A stretch of DNA of 64,000 bases from contig OX438751.1 in NCBI GenBank assembly GCA_949316235.1, forward strand, positions 3,558,413 to 3,622,412, in the 5' to 3' direction. The notes beneath the pieces are model-generated. The model was not told the DNA's origin and searched no databases. It saw nothing but the letters and a program-made list of their open reading frames with translations. The position numbers were made by a program, and so were the translations under genes. This stretch comes from Oegoconia quadripuncta. Lineage: Eukaryota > Arthropoda > Insecta > Lepidoptera > Autostichidae. Positions 11,817-24,190 of this stretch are shown piece after piece (the first letter of the stretch is position 1; every line of letters begins with the position of its first letter).

Positions 11817-14432
11817 GACAGAGATATAGACACGGATGAAGGCGTTGCAAGGTAAACGCATATTATTTCAGAGTCACAGCGGCGCTGGATCACCACTCGT
11901 AACACAAATCTACCCGCTGTATGAACTATTAGTTATCATATCAACCATCACACATTCGCCAAGATCGGAAGCGGCCTTATTGCCTAATTTGACATTAGCA
12001 CGAATTTAGTAAAAAAGAATGCGGTCTTTTTTACGATGACCTCGATACATAATCTCACTTGTTGGAAAGTGACGTGGAAGATGAAGCATGCGACCTCCAG
12101 TCCAGACCTCCAGAAGACCGACCAGTAAATACCTATTTACCTTGTTCTTGAAGAAGAGGTCGTATGCATGAATGAACGAAATACGCAGACGCGGACCGAA
12201 ATAATATGCGCTTACATAAAAACTACGCTTCTAGATATTGTCATGTTATTCCAAGCCGACATCTTATCTTAGTTAAATAATTCTAAAAACAAAAGCTTGA
12301 AATACGTTAGCGAATTTCGGAATTAGATATGGTGAAATATTGGGTAGGCCTTTACTAGTATCCAATATCCAATGCCATAAATTTAATATAGATTTCTAGT
12401 TACGGTTTATAACACAATTGTAAAAATAAATGGGGTTGTTTACGTATCGATTTTAAAGCGAGTCACCATAGGTAGGTGTCCATACAATGGCATGCCATTT
12501 ACAGTGAGATTTATATTATGGTTTATTATGTCAAAGTATTTGTTCAATAATGTCCCGAGTGACCGTGTGGTTCCCGGCAGAGCAGAATATGGGCAGCAGC
12601 GCGATTGGTCCAGGGCTTCCAGAAAAAATCTGTAATGGCCAATCCGCCTGCCCTGCGTTGCGATTAGGGAAAGCCCTCCCATGGAAAGCGATGCAAGTCC
12701 AATGTCCAGTAGTGGTCTTTTAAATGCAGTTGATGTGAATTACATTTTATCATGATTTTCATAATGGAGTCGATTTTATTAAAAAGCAAAAAAATATTTG
12801 TCTAGAAAATTATACCGATCGACTCGTTTCATATTAACTGAAAAAAGTATAACGTTGTATCTCATTCTTATCATATAAAAAAAAAAACAAATATTTTGTC
12901 AAAATAGTACTAGATAACATTGTGTTTGGGAACACACCGATGACTTTTCGCTTCCATGCATTCGCATACAACGAGTAGCATTGCGCAAGTAACTTTTCCG
13001 CGCAAATTAAAAATAACATTAGCGAACCAACAGGCGAGCGCCGTTTAAATATTTTCAATTGCATTACACCAGAAAAATACAGTCCAAGGGCAGTTAGAAC
13101 AGCATGGGGCGACAGCACGCCAGGAATTGTAATTCTCGGTTCTATGTCTTGAGTACAAAATGACTGTTGAGGCATTAACCGAAAAACGAAACGAAAATGG
13201 CGCAGTCACTGAAGCGTGACCACACTCTCGTTCGCGGCCATTATTGTACTCGGCGAGAGTGTAGTAGCCTGCTGAACATGGGCTGTTTTATATACTCAAG
13301 CATGTATTATCTGATCAGATGATCATGTTAAAAGGCCTCCCAGTTGAGAGGCGTTAAGTGCTCGTTTTGCAAACGAACGTTCAAAGGCGCGTTGCCATGT
13401 GACCGGTAAAAAATAATGTATAAACTATTACTATAGGTACATCTAAAGGAACGTTAGCAAAAAGCGCGCTAAACGCCTGTCTGTAAACCTTATTGTCAAC
13501 ATTCTTCAGTTTCACCCACGTGTGGGGTCGATTGGTCCACCCAAGTTATTCTAACTACACTAAGAGAGTTGGACTGACGTCGTCTATCGGAACACTAAAC
13601 AATTTGAAAACTAGAATATACGAGTGCCTTCATAATTAGTGCTTTGCATTAATGTCTTTAATGTTTCATTGTCATCTTCAATTTGTTTAAAAACGTAAAC
13701 ATGTCTTTTCTCTTCCTTATAAACTTCTTATTATTGACAAACAACTAAAAAAAAATGACGCTAAGTAATTAAATCTCTCATGTTCTTTATGTTCACTCGG
13801 AATCGAAATATGTTAAAGAACCTGTCATGATACAAAGTACCATAGAAACGCGAACGCTGCAGCCTATTAATTGCCGGAGGTAACACAATTTTTAAGAACA
13901 TCAACTATGGTTTACACACTGTTTTCGTTATGCATAGGTACCTATCGATCTATCATTGCACATAGGCAGTGATCAGCATTACCAATAGATTTCGATAAAA
14001 TGTTTACACTCCTGGTAGACGTGCAGTTACCTATACAAAAATAAAACAGATTGATTGACGCTGAAACGCCCATATTTGTCTGAAATATCAAAACGACTAG
14101 ACTCCAAGCCTGTTAAAGTACTTATTGCATCAATTTAGAAAAACTAATGCAATACTTTTTCAAAATTTCTAAAGCAGCGCTATCTATCTCATCGTACTTT
14201 GAACTAAACTCTAAGTCACTTGTGGCTTGAGAAAAGTTACGCAATCGATAGATGGCGCCACGTGATTATCCTACCGTTGACCACGCTTGTAGTAAAGTAT
14301 CTCATTACAAGTTACATACAAGTCATGTGTAGGGTATATTAAGGTCGGCTTGTGTAGATAAAACCTCTTAAATAAAGTCTACCTATGTGATAGGATTACA
14401 CTATATAAAATAAATCTACTATAGCAGATATT
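11817..14432. other. intergenic, 3' flank of Hs2st, no gene seen
   Basis: About 12555-12690 (GTGTGGTTCCCGGCAGAGCA) resembles a dispersed lepidopteran repeat, and a related fragment (GCGACTAAGGGATATG) is at 17031-17046. The open frames at 12440-12682 and 12834-13175 show no recognised protein. Confidence 0.4.
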
Positions 14433-14802
14433 TCATTTAGGCCGCACTTTTTCATAGAAATATGTTTGAGGTACACCATTACCTTCATTCGGCAACAATT
14501 TCTTTTTGAGAAACTTGAAGTGTTCTAACGCAAACTCGTACAGCTCATTCTCCATTCTCCACACTGAAGACTCCTGTATTCTCTCTATTGTTAGAGGACT
14601 GGGGTCTATCTTCGAGCTTGTCTGCCTGAGATGTGACTTGTTGCTATTCAAATAGTGTTCTGTGGCACCTTTGAACAATCGTGGCAGCGTTGCTTCTAGC
14701 AGTGTGATGAATTCCAGCATCTCCTCCGTAACACCTACTACTAGGTAGTGGTTGACTAGGTTGTGTTTCGCTTGCTGTAATGCCCATGGACTGCCTGGTT
14801 TC
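14433..14802 (-). CDS. Hs2st: Hs2st exon 5 (C-terminus)
   Basis: The acceptor is ATTTTCAG. It encodes [20 protein letters not shown], then [20 protein letters not shown], and ends FYEKVRPK with a TAA-type stop. The ALQ-AK-NL and VGVTEE motifs are typical of HS2ST. No canonical polyadenylation hexamer was seen in the first ~300 bp downstream. Confidence 0.95.
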
Positions 14803-17800
14803 CTGAAAATGTTAATTAAAATAACAAACTGCGGTGCAAATACAAAGAGGAGACGAAAAACTACTTTCTATCACAGTGGGCATGGTTTAGCCATGAACCA
14901 ATCAATAAAAATTTGTGACACTCAATGGTGTCGATTCAGATGTACACCAACTAAACTAAAACCAGTTTTAAAGTAGTACTGTCTCTTTCTCCCTGGAACA
15001 GTACGATGCGACGGCACCACTCCAAAACTGGTTTTAGTTTAGTTGGTGTACATCCGAAGCGACACCAATATATGCTTTAAAAATAACTATCCACCCGCGG
15101 CTTCGTTCGCCTGCTAATACTTTATCGCTCTTGTTCCCAAAACAAGGTATAGAACCATAAAAACAAATTAATCTGCGCTAACTACATCCTCATTCTCTAC
15201 CCTATTAATAAAAGACATCCGCATTTTTGGGCCAGTGTTTTGTCACCTAATAAAAGGTACACCTAAAAAAAGCCGGTACTAAAGACTATCAACTTAGCTA
15301 TTCAAAAGAATTTTTGGAACCTTAGTATAGTTATAAGAAATATTTGAAAATATCGCTCTCAGAAAACATTTTGGCTCACAAACTATACAAAAACTAAATT
15401 CTTTCCAAAAAAAAAAAAAAAAAAAAGACAAGTGACAACTGACAACTGACATTTTTGACTGTGAGGTTATAATTTAAGTAGGGATAACCATGGACGTAAC
15501 AATCAAACTGTTACGTCCATGGGGATACCAGCAACAGCGAGCGAGCAACGGACGACTCTGAAAAGAAAAAACAATTTTTCTTTGGCCTAGCATCTTGTTT
15601 CCATGCGTGAGAATGCATGTGGTTAATGTTGCCAGTATATAATTTCAAAGTTCCCCAAACCATATTTCAAACCTCTTTTGTTCTTTTCTAAAGTCCTTTA
15701 AAAATATATGTGTTAGGTTTTTAGCACGTCTGATACTAAGAGTTCAAGACTATATTTATTAATTGAAGTGACAACAAACTGGCCCAAAGATGTATGGATC
15801 TGTGCTGTTGTCCTTTATAATTGTTATCTAATATTACCTACTTTGTGCAATAATAACATTCTTATACCATTTTCTATAAATATCTTTATGAGTTGTATTT
15901 AAATGCGCTTCTATTTCTTATCTCGTAAAGGGAAATGAAAAGTAGTCTATCAGTCTGCCACGAAATGATTTTTACCTCGGAACACGTAAAAATATTATTT
16001 AGCTCCCTTGTAATACAATCTACTATTCTATAAAATTAGAGCGGTAATTTTATGCTGCAAGTGCAGATTTTGAATACAGAGCAAATGATAGACAATGTAA
16101 TTGAATTACAAGCGAATCGAGTATGCTCATGATATTCAATGGAGGTTCCATTTTGTTTTCGTGTGAAACATTACCTTTTCAATTTAGGAGCAGAGAAAAA
16201 TTTAGATGGAAGGAAAGAAAAATCACATAAAATTGAACACTCATAGCTACACTTTCTTGCACTTGCATACAATCACTGTCCTTGCGGCATAACATTGTCT
16301 TTATTATCATGGATCATAGTGGGTAGATCGATTTTATTTATGACGCCCGATTGGAGTAGTGGATAGTGACCCTGTCAGCGAAACCAACGGTTGCGGGTTC
16401 GAATCCCGCGACGGGTAAATGTTTGTGTGATGAATATGAACATTTATTCCTGAGTCATGGATGTTTATATAAATATTTATGTATGTTTATCCGTTATCTA
16501 CCATCCATAGTACAAGCTTTGCTTAGTTTGGGACTAGATGATTGGTGTAAGTGTCCGAAATATTTATTATATTTATTATTATTATTTATAAGCTAAATTC
16601 AACCATATATTTCTTGTATAATAACTATCAAAATTTAATTAAAATTGCTTATATTCTTTCTAGGTTTTCTAGGGTTACAATATATTGATGTATCTCTCTA
16701 ACCCCAGCGGCCCAAGTAACAGCCGCAGGCAAATGATATCTTTGCATCTTAATAAAATACTCACCAACATTGTGCCGCATGTCCGCAAAAAAAGGGCACT
16801 TGTAGCCACATGTTGTTCGGATCACAATCTGGCTGGCCCCGTTCCACACACTCATCAAATGTCTGTCATTGTAAAATAAGGGTCAAACTATTACCTATTT
16901 AAGAATCAATTATTCCTAAAACTTTCTGGTTTCCAGCAAAAAAAAAACCTATATGCGAGTGCACTGAGTTGCCTTGTGACATTTATTTCGTATCAATGGA
17001 CCAATCAATCTCTTGCCATGGGTGTATAAAAGGCGACTAAGGGATATGTGATTATCAAATCAACAATAAATAAATAATAACAAAAGTCATCCTTTAGCAT
17101 CTTAGCCTGCAGTGAACAAGATTGACATTGCTGTGTAATCATAAACTAGATTAAGCATTAATATATTGAAAATTAATAATTCAATGTTTTATTGTAAATT
17201 CTGTGATAGATAACAAAAAAATTCTTTTGTTTTTTTTTTCTTTTCGTATGCCATTCGGACTTAAATGAAGTAATGCTTGAAAAAATAATTATCAGTTTGT
17301 CTGTGGGAACTCGAGTCTCACAATACATTTTATATCCAAGAATATAAAACAGGAAAACAATAGGTAATGAACATGAATCAAATAAAATCTGAACAGCTAA
17401 ATACAATAGTTACCATTTTATCTCCATGTTTCTTCCGGACTAAATGTGGCCGGAAATTGTCTCCATTCCGAAGGAAGTAGTAATAGGAAACAAGCCGATC
17501 CAACGGCTTTCTAATTAGATTAATGAAAATTGGTTTGGATGTAGTTCCTAATCTGTAAAATATAATTAGTAGGTTGAAATGCATGATCATCAATAATAAA
17601 CTAAAGGTTTAGAAACTGCTCAAGAGAATCAATATTATCATCCAGATAAATAAATACTATGTTTAAAGCTAAATATCTTCAAAAAGCCTTAACCGGTTTT
17701 CATCAAACACGGCTATAACACTCCTCTATTTACAACATTCTTTACAGTGTTTTCATTATTCATTTTCCCACAAAGGCACCAGAACAACTACTACCAGAAT

Positions 17801-18744
17801 CTAACATTAGTTAATGTGTTCACAGACTAGATAAACACACAAGCCGCAAAATTTAAATTAAAGGAGCATTATTGTATATAGGTACTTATCAGTTGTCTCA
17901 ACTGCCTGTCTGAATTAATAATTAAATATAAAATAACATGGTAAACATCCAGTAGCCAAAAAGCTACCAAAGTTTATAAAAGTGACCCACGAGTTGGTAA
18001 ATATTACAGTATCAAACTATTTCTAATAAAACATTCAGGAACATAACCCACCTTTCAATATTTTTAAAATTCAATTCAATTATTTATTTGCTAAACTAAG
18101 TGTATACAATGGTGTCTTAAGATGATAAAACTTGCTTGCTTGCTATTATGCTGTTCCTGATCATGTTAATAATTAAGTCAATGCATGTATATCAATATAG
18201 TAGGGACTTGTCGGCCTTTTGGGCATTAGTAGGTCAAACTTGTGCTTACCTATCAAAGTTTAGAAACGCCATATGCCCATGGTAGAGAGCTGGCTTCATC
18301 TCCTGCCAATTGGTGACGTTCTGAGCGAACTTATACTGGTTACTGAGGGACATAACGTGCATGTTCGCCGTTATATTGATATGCAGTACTTTGAACTGAT
18401 TCTTCCTGCACAAATCGTACGCAACGCCCACGAAACTCGTGGAGCCAGTCTTCGGTACTCTGTTGTATATTACCACTAAATCATCATCATCTTTCTCCCG
18501 AGCTTTCGGAAAGAATTGACGAGTTTCTGCATGCGTTTGGGCTAGCTGGTATTCTGTAAGTTGTCACAACATTTTAACTTATAACAATGCAAATGTGATA
18601 TTTAAAATTAAAGCAGGATAATTGGAACTAACCTAGTTTTCGGTAATTGTCCTCTAAACGCGCTATTTCTGATTGAAAATACAAAACCACCACAACAAAA
18701 ACACACAGACATGACAAGAGCCACAGTTTGTGTAAATTCACCAT
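14433..18744 (-). CDS. Hs2st: heparan sulfate 2-O-sulfotransferase, complete 5-exon gene
   Basis: Exons on the minus strand are 18744-18633, 18553-18250, 17552-17414, 16862-16765 and 14802-14433. All introns are GT-AG and the phases join into 340 codons plus stop; the human enzyme is about 356 aa. The family transfers sulfate from PAPS to the 2-O position of iduronic acid in heparan sulfate, in the Golgi. Visible features: a short cytosolic N-terminus and a single membrane anchor at about residues 7-23, then a stem. The PAPS-binding loop NRVPKTGST is at 68-76 with Lys72. YHGH at 128-131 carries the two histidines that match the catalytic pair of the family. [10 protein letters not shown] follows in exon 3. 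The Cys-rich segment with FDECV and [10 protein letters not shown] is in exon 4. NIT (97) and NVT (116) are N-glycosylation sequons. The start is chosen because it gives the type II anchor directly. Intron 4 (about 2 kb) carries a foldback element and a ~600-bp transposon copy. Identification is by recalled family motifs, not by a search. Confidence 0.95.
14924..15069. mobile_element. palindromic foldback element G, copy 1 (Hs2st intron 4)
   Basis: The arms AATGGTGTCGATTCAGATGT ... ACATCCGAAGCGACACCAAT extend through ACACCAACTAAACTAAAACC and its complement, about 46 bp each. The loop contains AGTAGTACTGTCTCTTTCTC. It lies 121 bp before the Hs2st exon 5 acceptor in transcript order. Confidence 0.8.
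15211..15816 (-). mobile_element. ~600-bp non-autonomous DNA element H, copy 2 (Hs2st intron 4)
   Basis: Reverse complement of the element at 9316-9906, nearly identical by eye. It has about 15 extra bases near GGCTCACAAACTATA. Homology stops at AAAGACATCC and GTCCTTT, which define the ends. Confidence 0.8.
16341..16590 (+). repeat. SINE family B, copy 3 (Hs2st intron 4)
   Basis: Full tRNA-like head (AGTAGTGGATAGTGACC, B-box GGTTCGAATCC), shared body, and a TATT-rich tail. About 175 bp from the exon 4 donor. Confidence 0.85.
16765..16862 (-). CDS. Hs2st: Hs2st exon 4
   Basis: It encodes [20 protein letters not shown] then [13 protein letters not shown], which is strongly diagnostic for the family. 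The acceptor is AATGACAG and the donor is GTGAGT. It ends in phase 2, and Trp is completed by the first base of exon 5. A longer open frame across this region is in a different frame and is not the gene. Confidence 0.93.
17414..17552 (-). CDS. Hs2st: Hs2st exon 3
   Basis: It has a TTTTACAG acceptor and GTAACT donor and ends in phase 0. It encodes [20 protein letters not shown] followed by GDKM, the 3'-phosphate-binding region of the sulfotransferase fold by family comparison. Confidence 0.95.
18060..18130 (-). repeat. LINE 3' end remnant (antisense), Hs2st intron 2
   Basis: AATTCAATTCAATTATTTAT is the antisense of a retrotransposon 3' tail with repeated GAATT units. Short. Confidence 0.4.
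18250..18553 (-). CDS. Hs2st: Hs2st exon 2 (PAPS loop, catalytic histidines)
   Basis: The acceptor is TTACAG and the donor is GTAAGC. It encodes the acidic linker [25 protein letters not shown] and [10 protein letters not shown]. It ends in phase 2 (AG of an Arg codon). Confidence 0.95.
18633..18744 (-). CDS. Hs2st: Hs2st exon 1 (start, membrane anchor)
   Basis: It begins at the ATG at 18744-18742 and encodes a basic start followed by a Leu/Val/Cys-rich stretch, then a helical stem start ([12 protein letters not shown]). It ends CTAG before GTTAGT, leaving phase 1. The Glu codon is completed by exon 2. Confidence 0.9.
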
Positions 18745-18786
18745 GTCGATACAAAACTATTTCACTCAGAAATGAGCGCTGTATAA

Positions 18787-18801
18787 CTAAATCACGTTCA
18801 T
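18787..18801 (-). promoter_or_regulatory. possible 4-codon upstream ORF in the Hs2st leader
   Basis: On the minus strand an ATG at 18801 opens a four-codon frame ending in TAG at 18787, about 42 bases before the Hs2st start. If transcription starts further upstream it would be an upstream ORF. The transcription start is not known, so this is tentative. Confidence 0.3.
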
Positions 18802-20019
18802 GATAAATAACACATTAGTTTTCACTATTTGGTTGACACCCACGCAAGAAAATAAATAGATTCACCGACCGTCGCCATTCGAATCGAAAGCCGAAAGCGA
18901 TTGACATTTTTATTTTGACGACGACGACGGGATCACGGGACCACAGAGTACTTTTGTATAGATGATAAACCAATTGGGAAAACAGATGGAACAGACTAAC
19001 AAAATGTCAAGGTCGTTATTTTCTTCATCCCTTAGGATAGGCAAAGGACAAAGCCATACAGCCAGATCTTTTCTTAACACACAAAATGTCAAACTATATG
19101 AATGAATGTGAACTAATGAATGAGAAGAAAACTTGACCGACGTCGAGCGAGAACCGAGTAGATCTTTGAGCGAAAGTTTAAAACTAATCGATCCTCCCTC
19201 CTCCGGCCCTCGTGTTTTAAAGGGCACATACAGGCTTATAAACGTAGATCATCATCATACATACTTTTGTAAGAAACTCTACCTATTTTTGAAACCTAAA
19301 AACGTTATAGATATACTTTAATTTTTAAGTATTTCTTTACACTTAGCAAAAATAAACTTTAAGGAATAGTTAAAATGATTTATCAGTCCTATTATTTCGA
19401 ATAGATTTAAATTTAAGTGTAACCCATTCAAAGCTTTGTGAAATAGGTGGAGAGGAGGCCGTACCGTGCAAAATGACAACCATCTCTTTGCTGCCCCGGG
19501 GCACCGTAACCCAGAACTTATTGAATTTATCGTTGAAATCGGACCCTTACATCATAAAAACGTGTTTATTTTGCAGGTGTTTCCTACACGATTAGCTTAT
19601 GCTGTCCTTGAGCAGCGTCGCAGTGTCCAATAGCCCACGTCGATTTAAATAATGTAGATATGTATGTAATGTGTTTTACAGCAAACACTGCAGAACTGAG
19701 ACGTTTCGTTAACATAACGATATTAGTGCTTCCTATTGCTGTCCATATCCAACGTTATTATAGATTACTATTATTATTACTATTATATAACTTTACAACA
19801 TAATACAAAGTAGTGACAATAAGGTCGAAATCGTTATTTTTATTAAAAGAATACCTACCAATAGCCAACTGTATAATATTCGCTAATGAGAGTTTTAGGC
19901 ACATGTTTTTTTTTAATAAGGAGTCAACCATACCACCTATCTAAGGAGGCTAGCATTATTCCCGTCAAGAATTGTTGTCCTCTTTTATCTTTGAATAGAA
20001 AGAAAGTTTAGAACCGCAA
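18802..20019. other. Hs2st 5' flank and intergenic
   Basis: Contains the Hs2st upstream region and short frames with no recognised protein. The open frames near 18910-19321 lack similarity or splice support. Confidence 0.4.
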
Positions 20020-20097
20020 ATGTGTTGGGGTTTCCGGGTCAGTACGATTCCACCTTCGATTGTGGTCAAGTACGAACCCGTCGTGCATAAAAAAAAG
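20020..20097 (+). repeat. SINE family C, copy 4 (3' part)
   Basis: GTGTTGGGGTTTCCGGGTCA followed by a poly-A run, the family 3' end in plus orientation. Confidence 0.75.
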
Positions 20098-21753
20098 TGT
20101 CGTTTGCAAATATGTTTATCTCATTGTTTCCGTCTACATTATTCAGTACCTATAGATGAATAAGAAATAGAAATGGCCCGAGAAGGAATCCCTATGGAAC
20201 ATCTATGCAACTACACGTCACCATTGACGTCAACCCTCTAAACTAAACAAGTACGATTCCAAAACTTCGACGGCTCGGCTCATCTCATAATACCATATTG
20301 GTGTAAAATCACAAAAACGTGGATGGAGGTATATATTGTGGACCTACCTCAAATTAACTAGTTTTACAATGAGACTAAGTTACTAGTGCTTGTACTCACT
20401 GATACAGAGGCTGATTAATATCTACTGGTTGATGATGGATGATGAAGTCCCATGGTTGCTTATCTAACCACACCATGACGAGACATGACCAATTTTTAAA
20501 TGGCCTACATTTCAAGGTGAATCCTTCAGTTTCGAATTGAATACAGTTTCCGTCGGACCGAGCTTCGCCGCGGCCGGTGAGCGCGAAAAATAGCGCTGAC
20601 ATTAGTTTTCGCGCCAAACTGGGTCAACGCGCGCCCTAATTCGTTCAAAAACAATGTTTTATTAATTCAGTTACCCACTTAATTTAAAGTTTTGAACAGT
20701 GTTTTGAATATGTGATGTCTTTTAATTGGTAGGTAAAAAAAGATGCCGTAAAATTCAATTTTTTAAGCGACAATGTAAATGGGCATGATGGACAAACAAA
20801 TCATTTTTTTTTATGATTAACTGGATTAACTGTCTTAAAAATACTTTTTATAATACCTACCTACTTCGATCAGATTATAGGAAAATAATCGAAGGTTCTC
20901 ATAATAACCTACATGCTGTTTCAAAGAGACGAATACCATGCGAATATCTACCTAGTTGACGTTCAACAAATGTCAAGTTGTAAAGGGCCTATTACACCAT
21001 CCCAAATGCAGAGACTAACTCTGCATACGTTTGTGGTTGAAATAAAGAATTTGAATAACAAAACCAAGCCTCCCAGCAATGTATATGATGTCGTGGGTTT
21101 TCTAAATGTTCAATTTATAATTTTATTGTCCATTCAGGAAAGTAGGTACCTACTATATAGTAATAATAATTAGTACTATATGCGCCATTATTTACCGCTT
21201 TATTTTTAAACCTAAATCAGCGTCAAGTGCAAAAGAGTGCTTTAAATAGGTTTGGTTCTACTTTAACCTTAAAGAAAATGGGTTTTTAATCAATTAAGCG
21301 GTTTTTAGTAGTTTCCATTTTGCTCTTATCGACGTCGTCGTAGTGATAGAGATCACTACGAACTTCGAACGACGCTGACGCTTGTCGATGCTTGCTCTGG
21401 CTCTCAGATTATATAGGGATCTCTGGCTGGATTTAGCTCATTTCGGACGCGCTCCAAACGAAACCTTTTGTAAAATCCTGTAAAATATTAATTTATCGGT
21501 ATTTTCGAAACCGGTTACAAGCCTTTACACGCGTGATTGCAACGTGGTTTCAACTATGCCGGAATAGATGGCCGCATACAGGGTGTTTAATAATACCTTT
21601 CCGGCCATTGAAACTTGATTTAGATTGCACGTGCAGCATGCACGGGATGTGAAATCGATTGAAACAATACTGGGTGTGTACAATTTGCAACCTCCTTACT
21701 TGACACATTTATATTCATTTATAATGTCGCATTTATTTAGCCCATTTCACTCA
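20098..21753. other. intergenic, no gene seen
   Basis: A locally GC-richer patch at about 20560-20640 has a 73-codon minus frame (20396-20617) with no recognised family. Otherwise AT-rich. Confidence 0.4.
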
Positions 21754-21870
21754 ATAATAATAATAAATATCCTTTGACATACACACAGTGCCATCTAGTT
21801 CCACACTAAGCAACTAGGCTTGTAATATGGATACCAGACGTTTGATATACTATTTTTTTTGTAAACAAAT
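21754..21870 (-). repeat. SINE family A, copy 1 (3' part, inverted)
   Basis: ACACACAGTGCCATCTAGTT and CACACTAAGCAACTAGGCTT match the reverse complement of family A. The head is absent. It is joined directly to a LINE-like tail. Confidence 0.7.
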
Positions 21871-21990
21871 ATTCAAAAATTCAAAAAATTCAAAATATTT
21901 ATTTTCATTCAAGTATAACAATCTTGTACACAATTGTGAGAGTATCCTGTTAAGCTTCTTAAAACTAGTGTTAGGATACTCTGCTCTCCA
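21871..21990 (-). repeat. LINE 3' end remnant (antisense)
   Basis: Repeated ATTCAAAAA units lead into ATATTTATTTTCATTCAAGT. This is the antisense of a retrotransposon tail with the body truncated. Confidence 0.45.
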
Positions 21991-22207
21991 TTCATGTACA
22001 TTTTACATAAGATCTTTACTTAATGCGTAATTGAAATTGAAAACCTGGATTAGTTGCTTATGTGAGTAAATATAATATGAGAGGTTACTTGGTCAGATAT
22101 GTGTTTGTGTGCGTGCGTGTGTGTATTTATGTATGTGTGTGTGTTTATGTATAGTATTTTATACTTAATATATACGACGACTTATTTATTACAAATATAC
22201 TTATAAT

Positions 22208-22480
22208 ATGTTTGGTGTAGCGGCTAGCAATTCTGACCACTATACCAAAAGGTTGCGGGTTCGAATCCCGCTAGGGGCATATGTTTGTGTGATGAATACG
22301 GACATGTGTACCCGAGTTATGGATGTTTTCATTTATAATAAGTATTTATTTACAAAAAAAAATGTATTTATGTAGTATAACAACGATCTAGTATCCGCAA
22401 CACAAGCCTATAGTTGCTTGCTGTGGAATTAGATGGCGCTGTGTGTATGTCTAAGGATATTTATTATTATTTATTCATTT
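22208..22480 (+). repeat. tRNA-derived SINE family A, copy 2
   Basis: The head is TGTTTGGTGTAGCGGCTAGC with B-box GGTTCGAATCC. The body contains TGATGAATACGGACATGTGT and AGATGGCGCTGTGTGTATGT, with a TTATTT tail. Confidence 0.85.
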
Positions 22481-22969
22481 ATACGTAAAGTCTAAATGAT
22501 ATTATTGATTTACACGTTTCAACGGCGATGGACACAATACTATTGTTTGGAATATCTCTGACCACCATATTTGGGATAGAGATCGAATACATTATTATGT
22601 TGGTTGGTGATAGGGCATTTTGAAATGTCTGCCGAGCCAATCACCATTTTCAACCAAAAATTAATTAGCTCGTCATCTCCACCATAAATAACCTGCATGG
22701 TCAAATATCCCGCATTGACTTTCCATAAAGTTGGTCGCTTTAGACTAACCTTGGTTAACATCTAAATCAAATATTTACATATTTAGACTGGGGTAATATT
22801 TTGTATCGTCATATCTATATCAAATCCATAAACATGAAATACAAATATTATGGTGATAAGTAGGTACGGTACATAAACTCTGGGGTGATAACACAGATTT
22901 GTGGGTGATAAGTATTTTATGTCGTCATACAAAGTCAATGCGTACCGTAACTATCTCTCTTCAATTTAA

Positions 22970-23306
22970 GGGCCGTATTAATAAACCAATCTCAATACAA
23001 GTCTTGAGGCTGTATCACCCGAGTTGCGTCTTAAGAAGTTCACGCTATCTCAAGCACCGTGCTAATTTATTAACCAATCTTGAGGTCTACTCAGCTGAGA
23101 TCACTTCTCAAGTATTCGCCTCAGCGGCGAATGAATGATAGTCTTGAGTTCCTTTTATTGATACGTAAAACTCTCAAGTGAGTACTGCTTGAGTAAGAAC
23201 GCGCGTTTCAGGTCTCAATTTAGGTTTATTAATAAACACGTTTACTTGAGACTAGTCACAAGACTGTTCCCAATCTTGAGACTGGTATATTATCTAATAC
23301 GGGCTT
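22970..23306. mobile_element. CTCAAG-rich foldback element I, copy 1
   Basis: The ends GGGCCGTATTAATAAACCAA and TAATACGGGC are inverted repeats. TTAAG is found on both outer sides. The interior carries many CTCAAG and CTTGAG words. It matches 51148-51480 and 52582-52934 in inverse orientation. Confidence 0.75.
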
Positions 23307-23893
23307 AAGTCTTGCTATCACCTTATGACTCACCTAAGAACACCAATTGTTACAATCAATACCATTTTTTTTCTTTCAGGAGATCGTAAATTTTCTGAAT
23401 AGAGCTCTGCTACCTTTATTTCCTGCATTTGGCTGTAACTGAGATTTTAATATAAACATATTAGAAGATGAACTTTGGAATAAGACTAATATTGTACTCT
23501 TTACTTGTCGTAGCAATTTTAGCAATTAGTTGGATCGTTATGTAGGTGTGGCGGATATTTCCGCTTTAACAGAAGAGTGTGCTGCTCCAGATGTACCACG
23601 TAAAATACAGTGAGCAATATCAGTGTCCTGCAATAAAAGCAGGAAGGCTCTGCCTACTCTAGAATATTGTCCTACAAGTATTAAAAGACGAACAAGTTAT
23701 CAGATTACTATTTATTTATTCCTCCGCTCTGAATATTCCGTCGCAACTGCGAGTATTCAATTTCTCAAATTTTATCATATCTGTCTACCTTGTGACACAA
23801 CGCTGTGCACGCCACTGAGAGCTGAATGGCAAATACTGATCGAACGCAATTTTTTTACGTGGTACTTGCCTATTGGTAATTGGTGGCCTAGAC

Positions 23894-24190
23894 TTTAGCC
23901 AGCTCCGATTCTTATAATGCTGGAAAGGCCTATCATATACATGATCCCTAGGAGATCTAGCATCGTAGTCTCTACTGCCTACTAGCCACACTGCTACTAG
24001 GTAGTTCAAAAAAACTTAATACTGTATAACCAATCCGGACAGAGATCGTACCAAGAAAAATTTTGCCTAGAGGGGCTAGGCAGCGCCGATTCTTATAATG
24101 CATGAAATGCTTGCTATACATACGATCCCTAGGAAATATAGCATGTCTCGTAGTCTCTATTGCCTACTAGCCACACTGATACGAGGTAAT
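23894..24190. repeat. diverged tandem duplication, two units
   Basis: Unit 1 (23894-24010) and unit 2 (24072-24190) share CCGATTCTTATAATGC, GATCCCTAGGA, GTAGTCTCTA and TGCCTACTAGCCACACTG. A weaker third piece (CAGCGCCG, GAGATCTAGCATG) is at about 24390-24435. Class unknown. Confidence 0.65.

Noticed and set aside
12440..13175. Two minus frames of 80 and 113 codons
   Set aside because: No recognised family or splice context. Part overlaps a dispersed repeat-like segment.
16341..16420. tRNA gene
   Set aside because: The A- and B-box-like promoter is present, but the sequence is the head of a repeated SINE with a shared body and AT tail; the same holds for the SINE A, C, D and E heads.
16649..16858. 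69-codon minus frame starting [10 protein letters not shown]
   Set aside because: It overlaps Hs2st exon 4 in a different frame. The real frame gives TFDECV and [10 protein letters not shown].
20396..20617. 73-codon minus frame in a GC-richer patch as a first exon
   Set aside because: It starts with a plausible ATG context, but no known protein motif and no partner exon were found.
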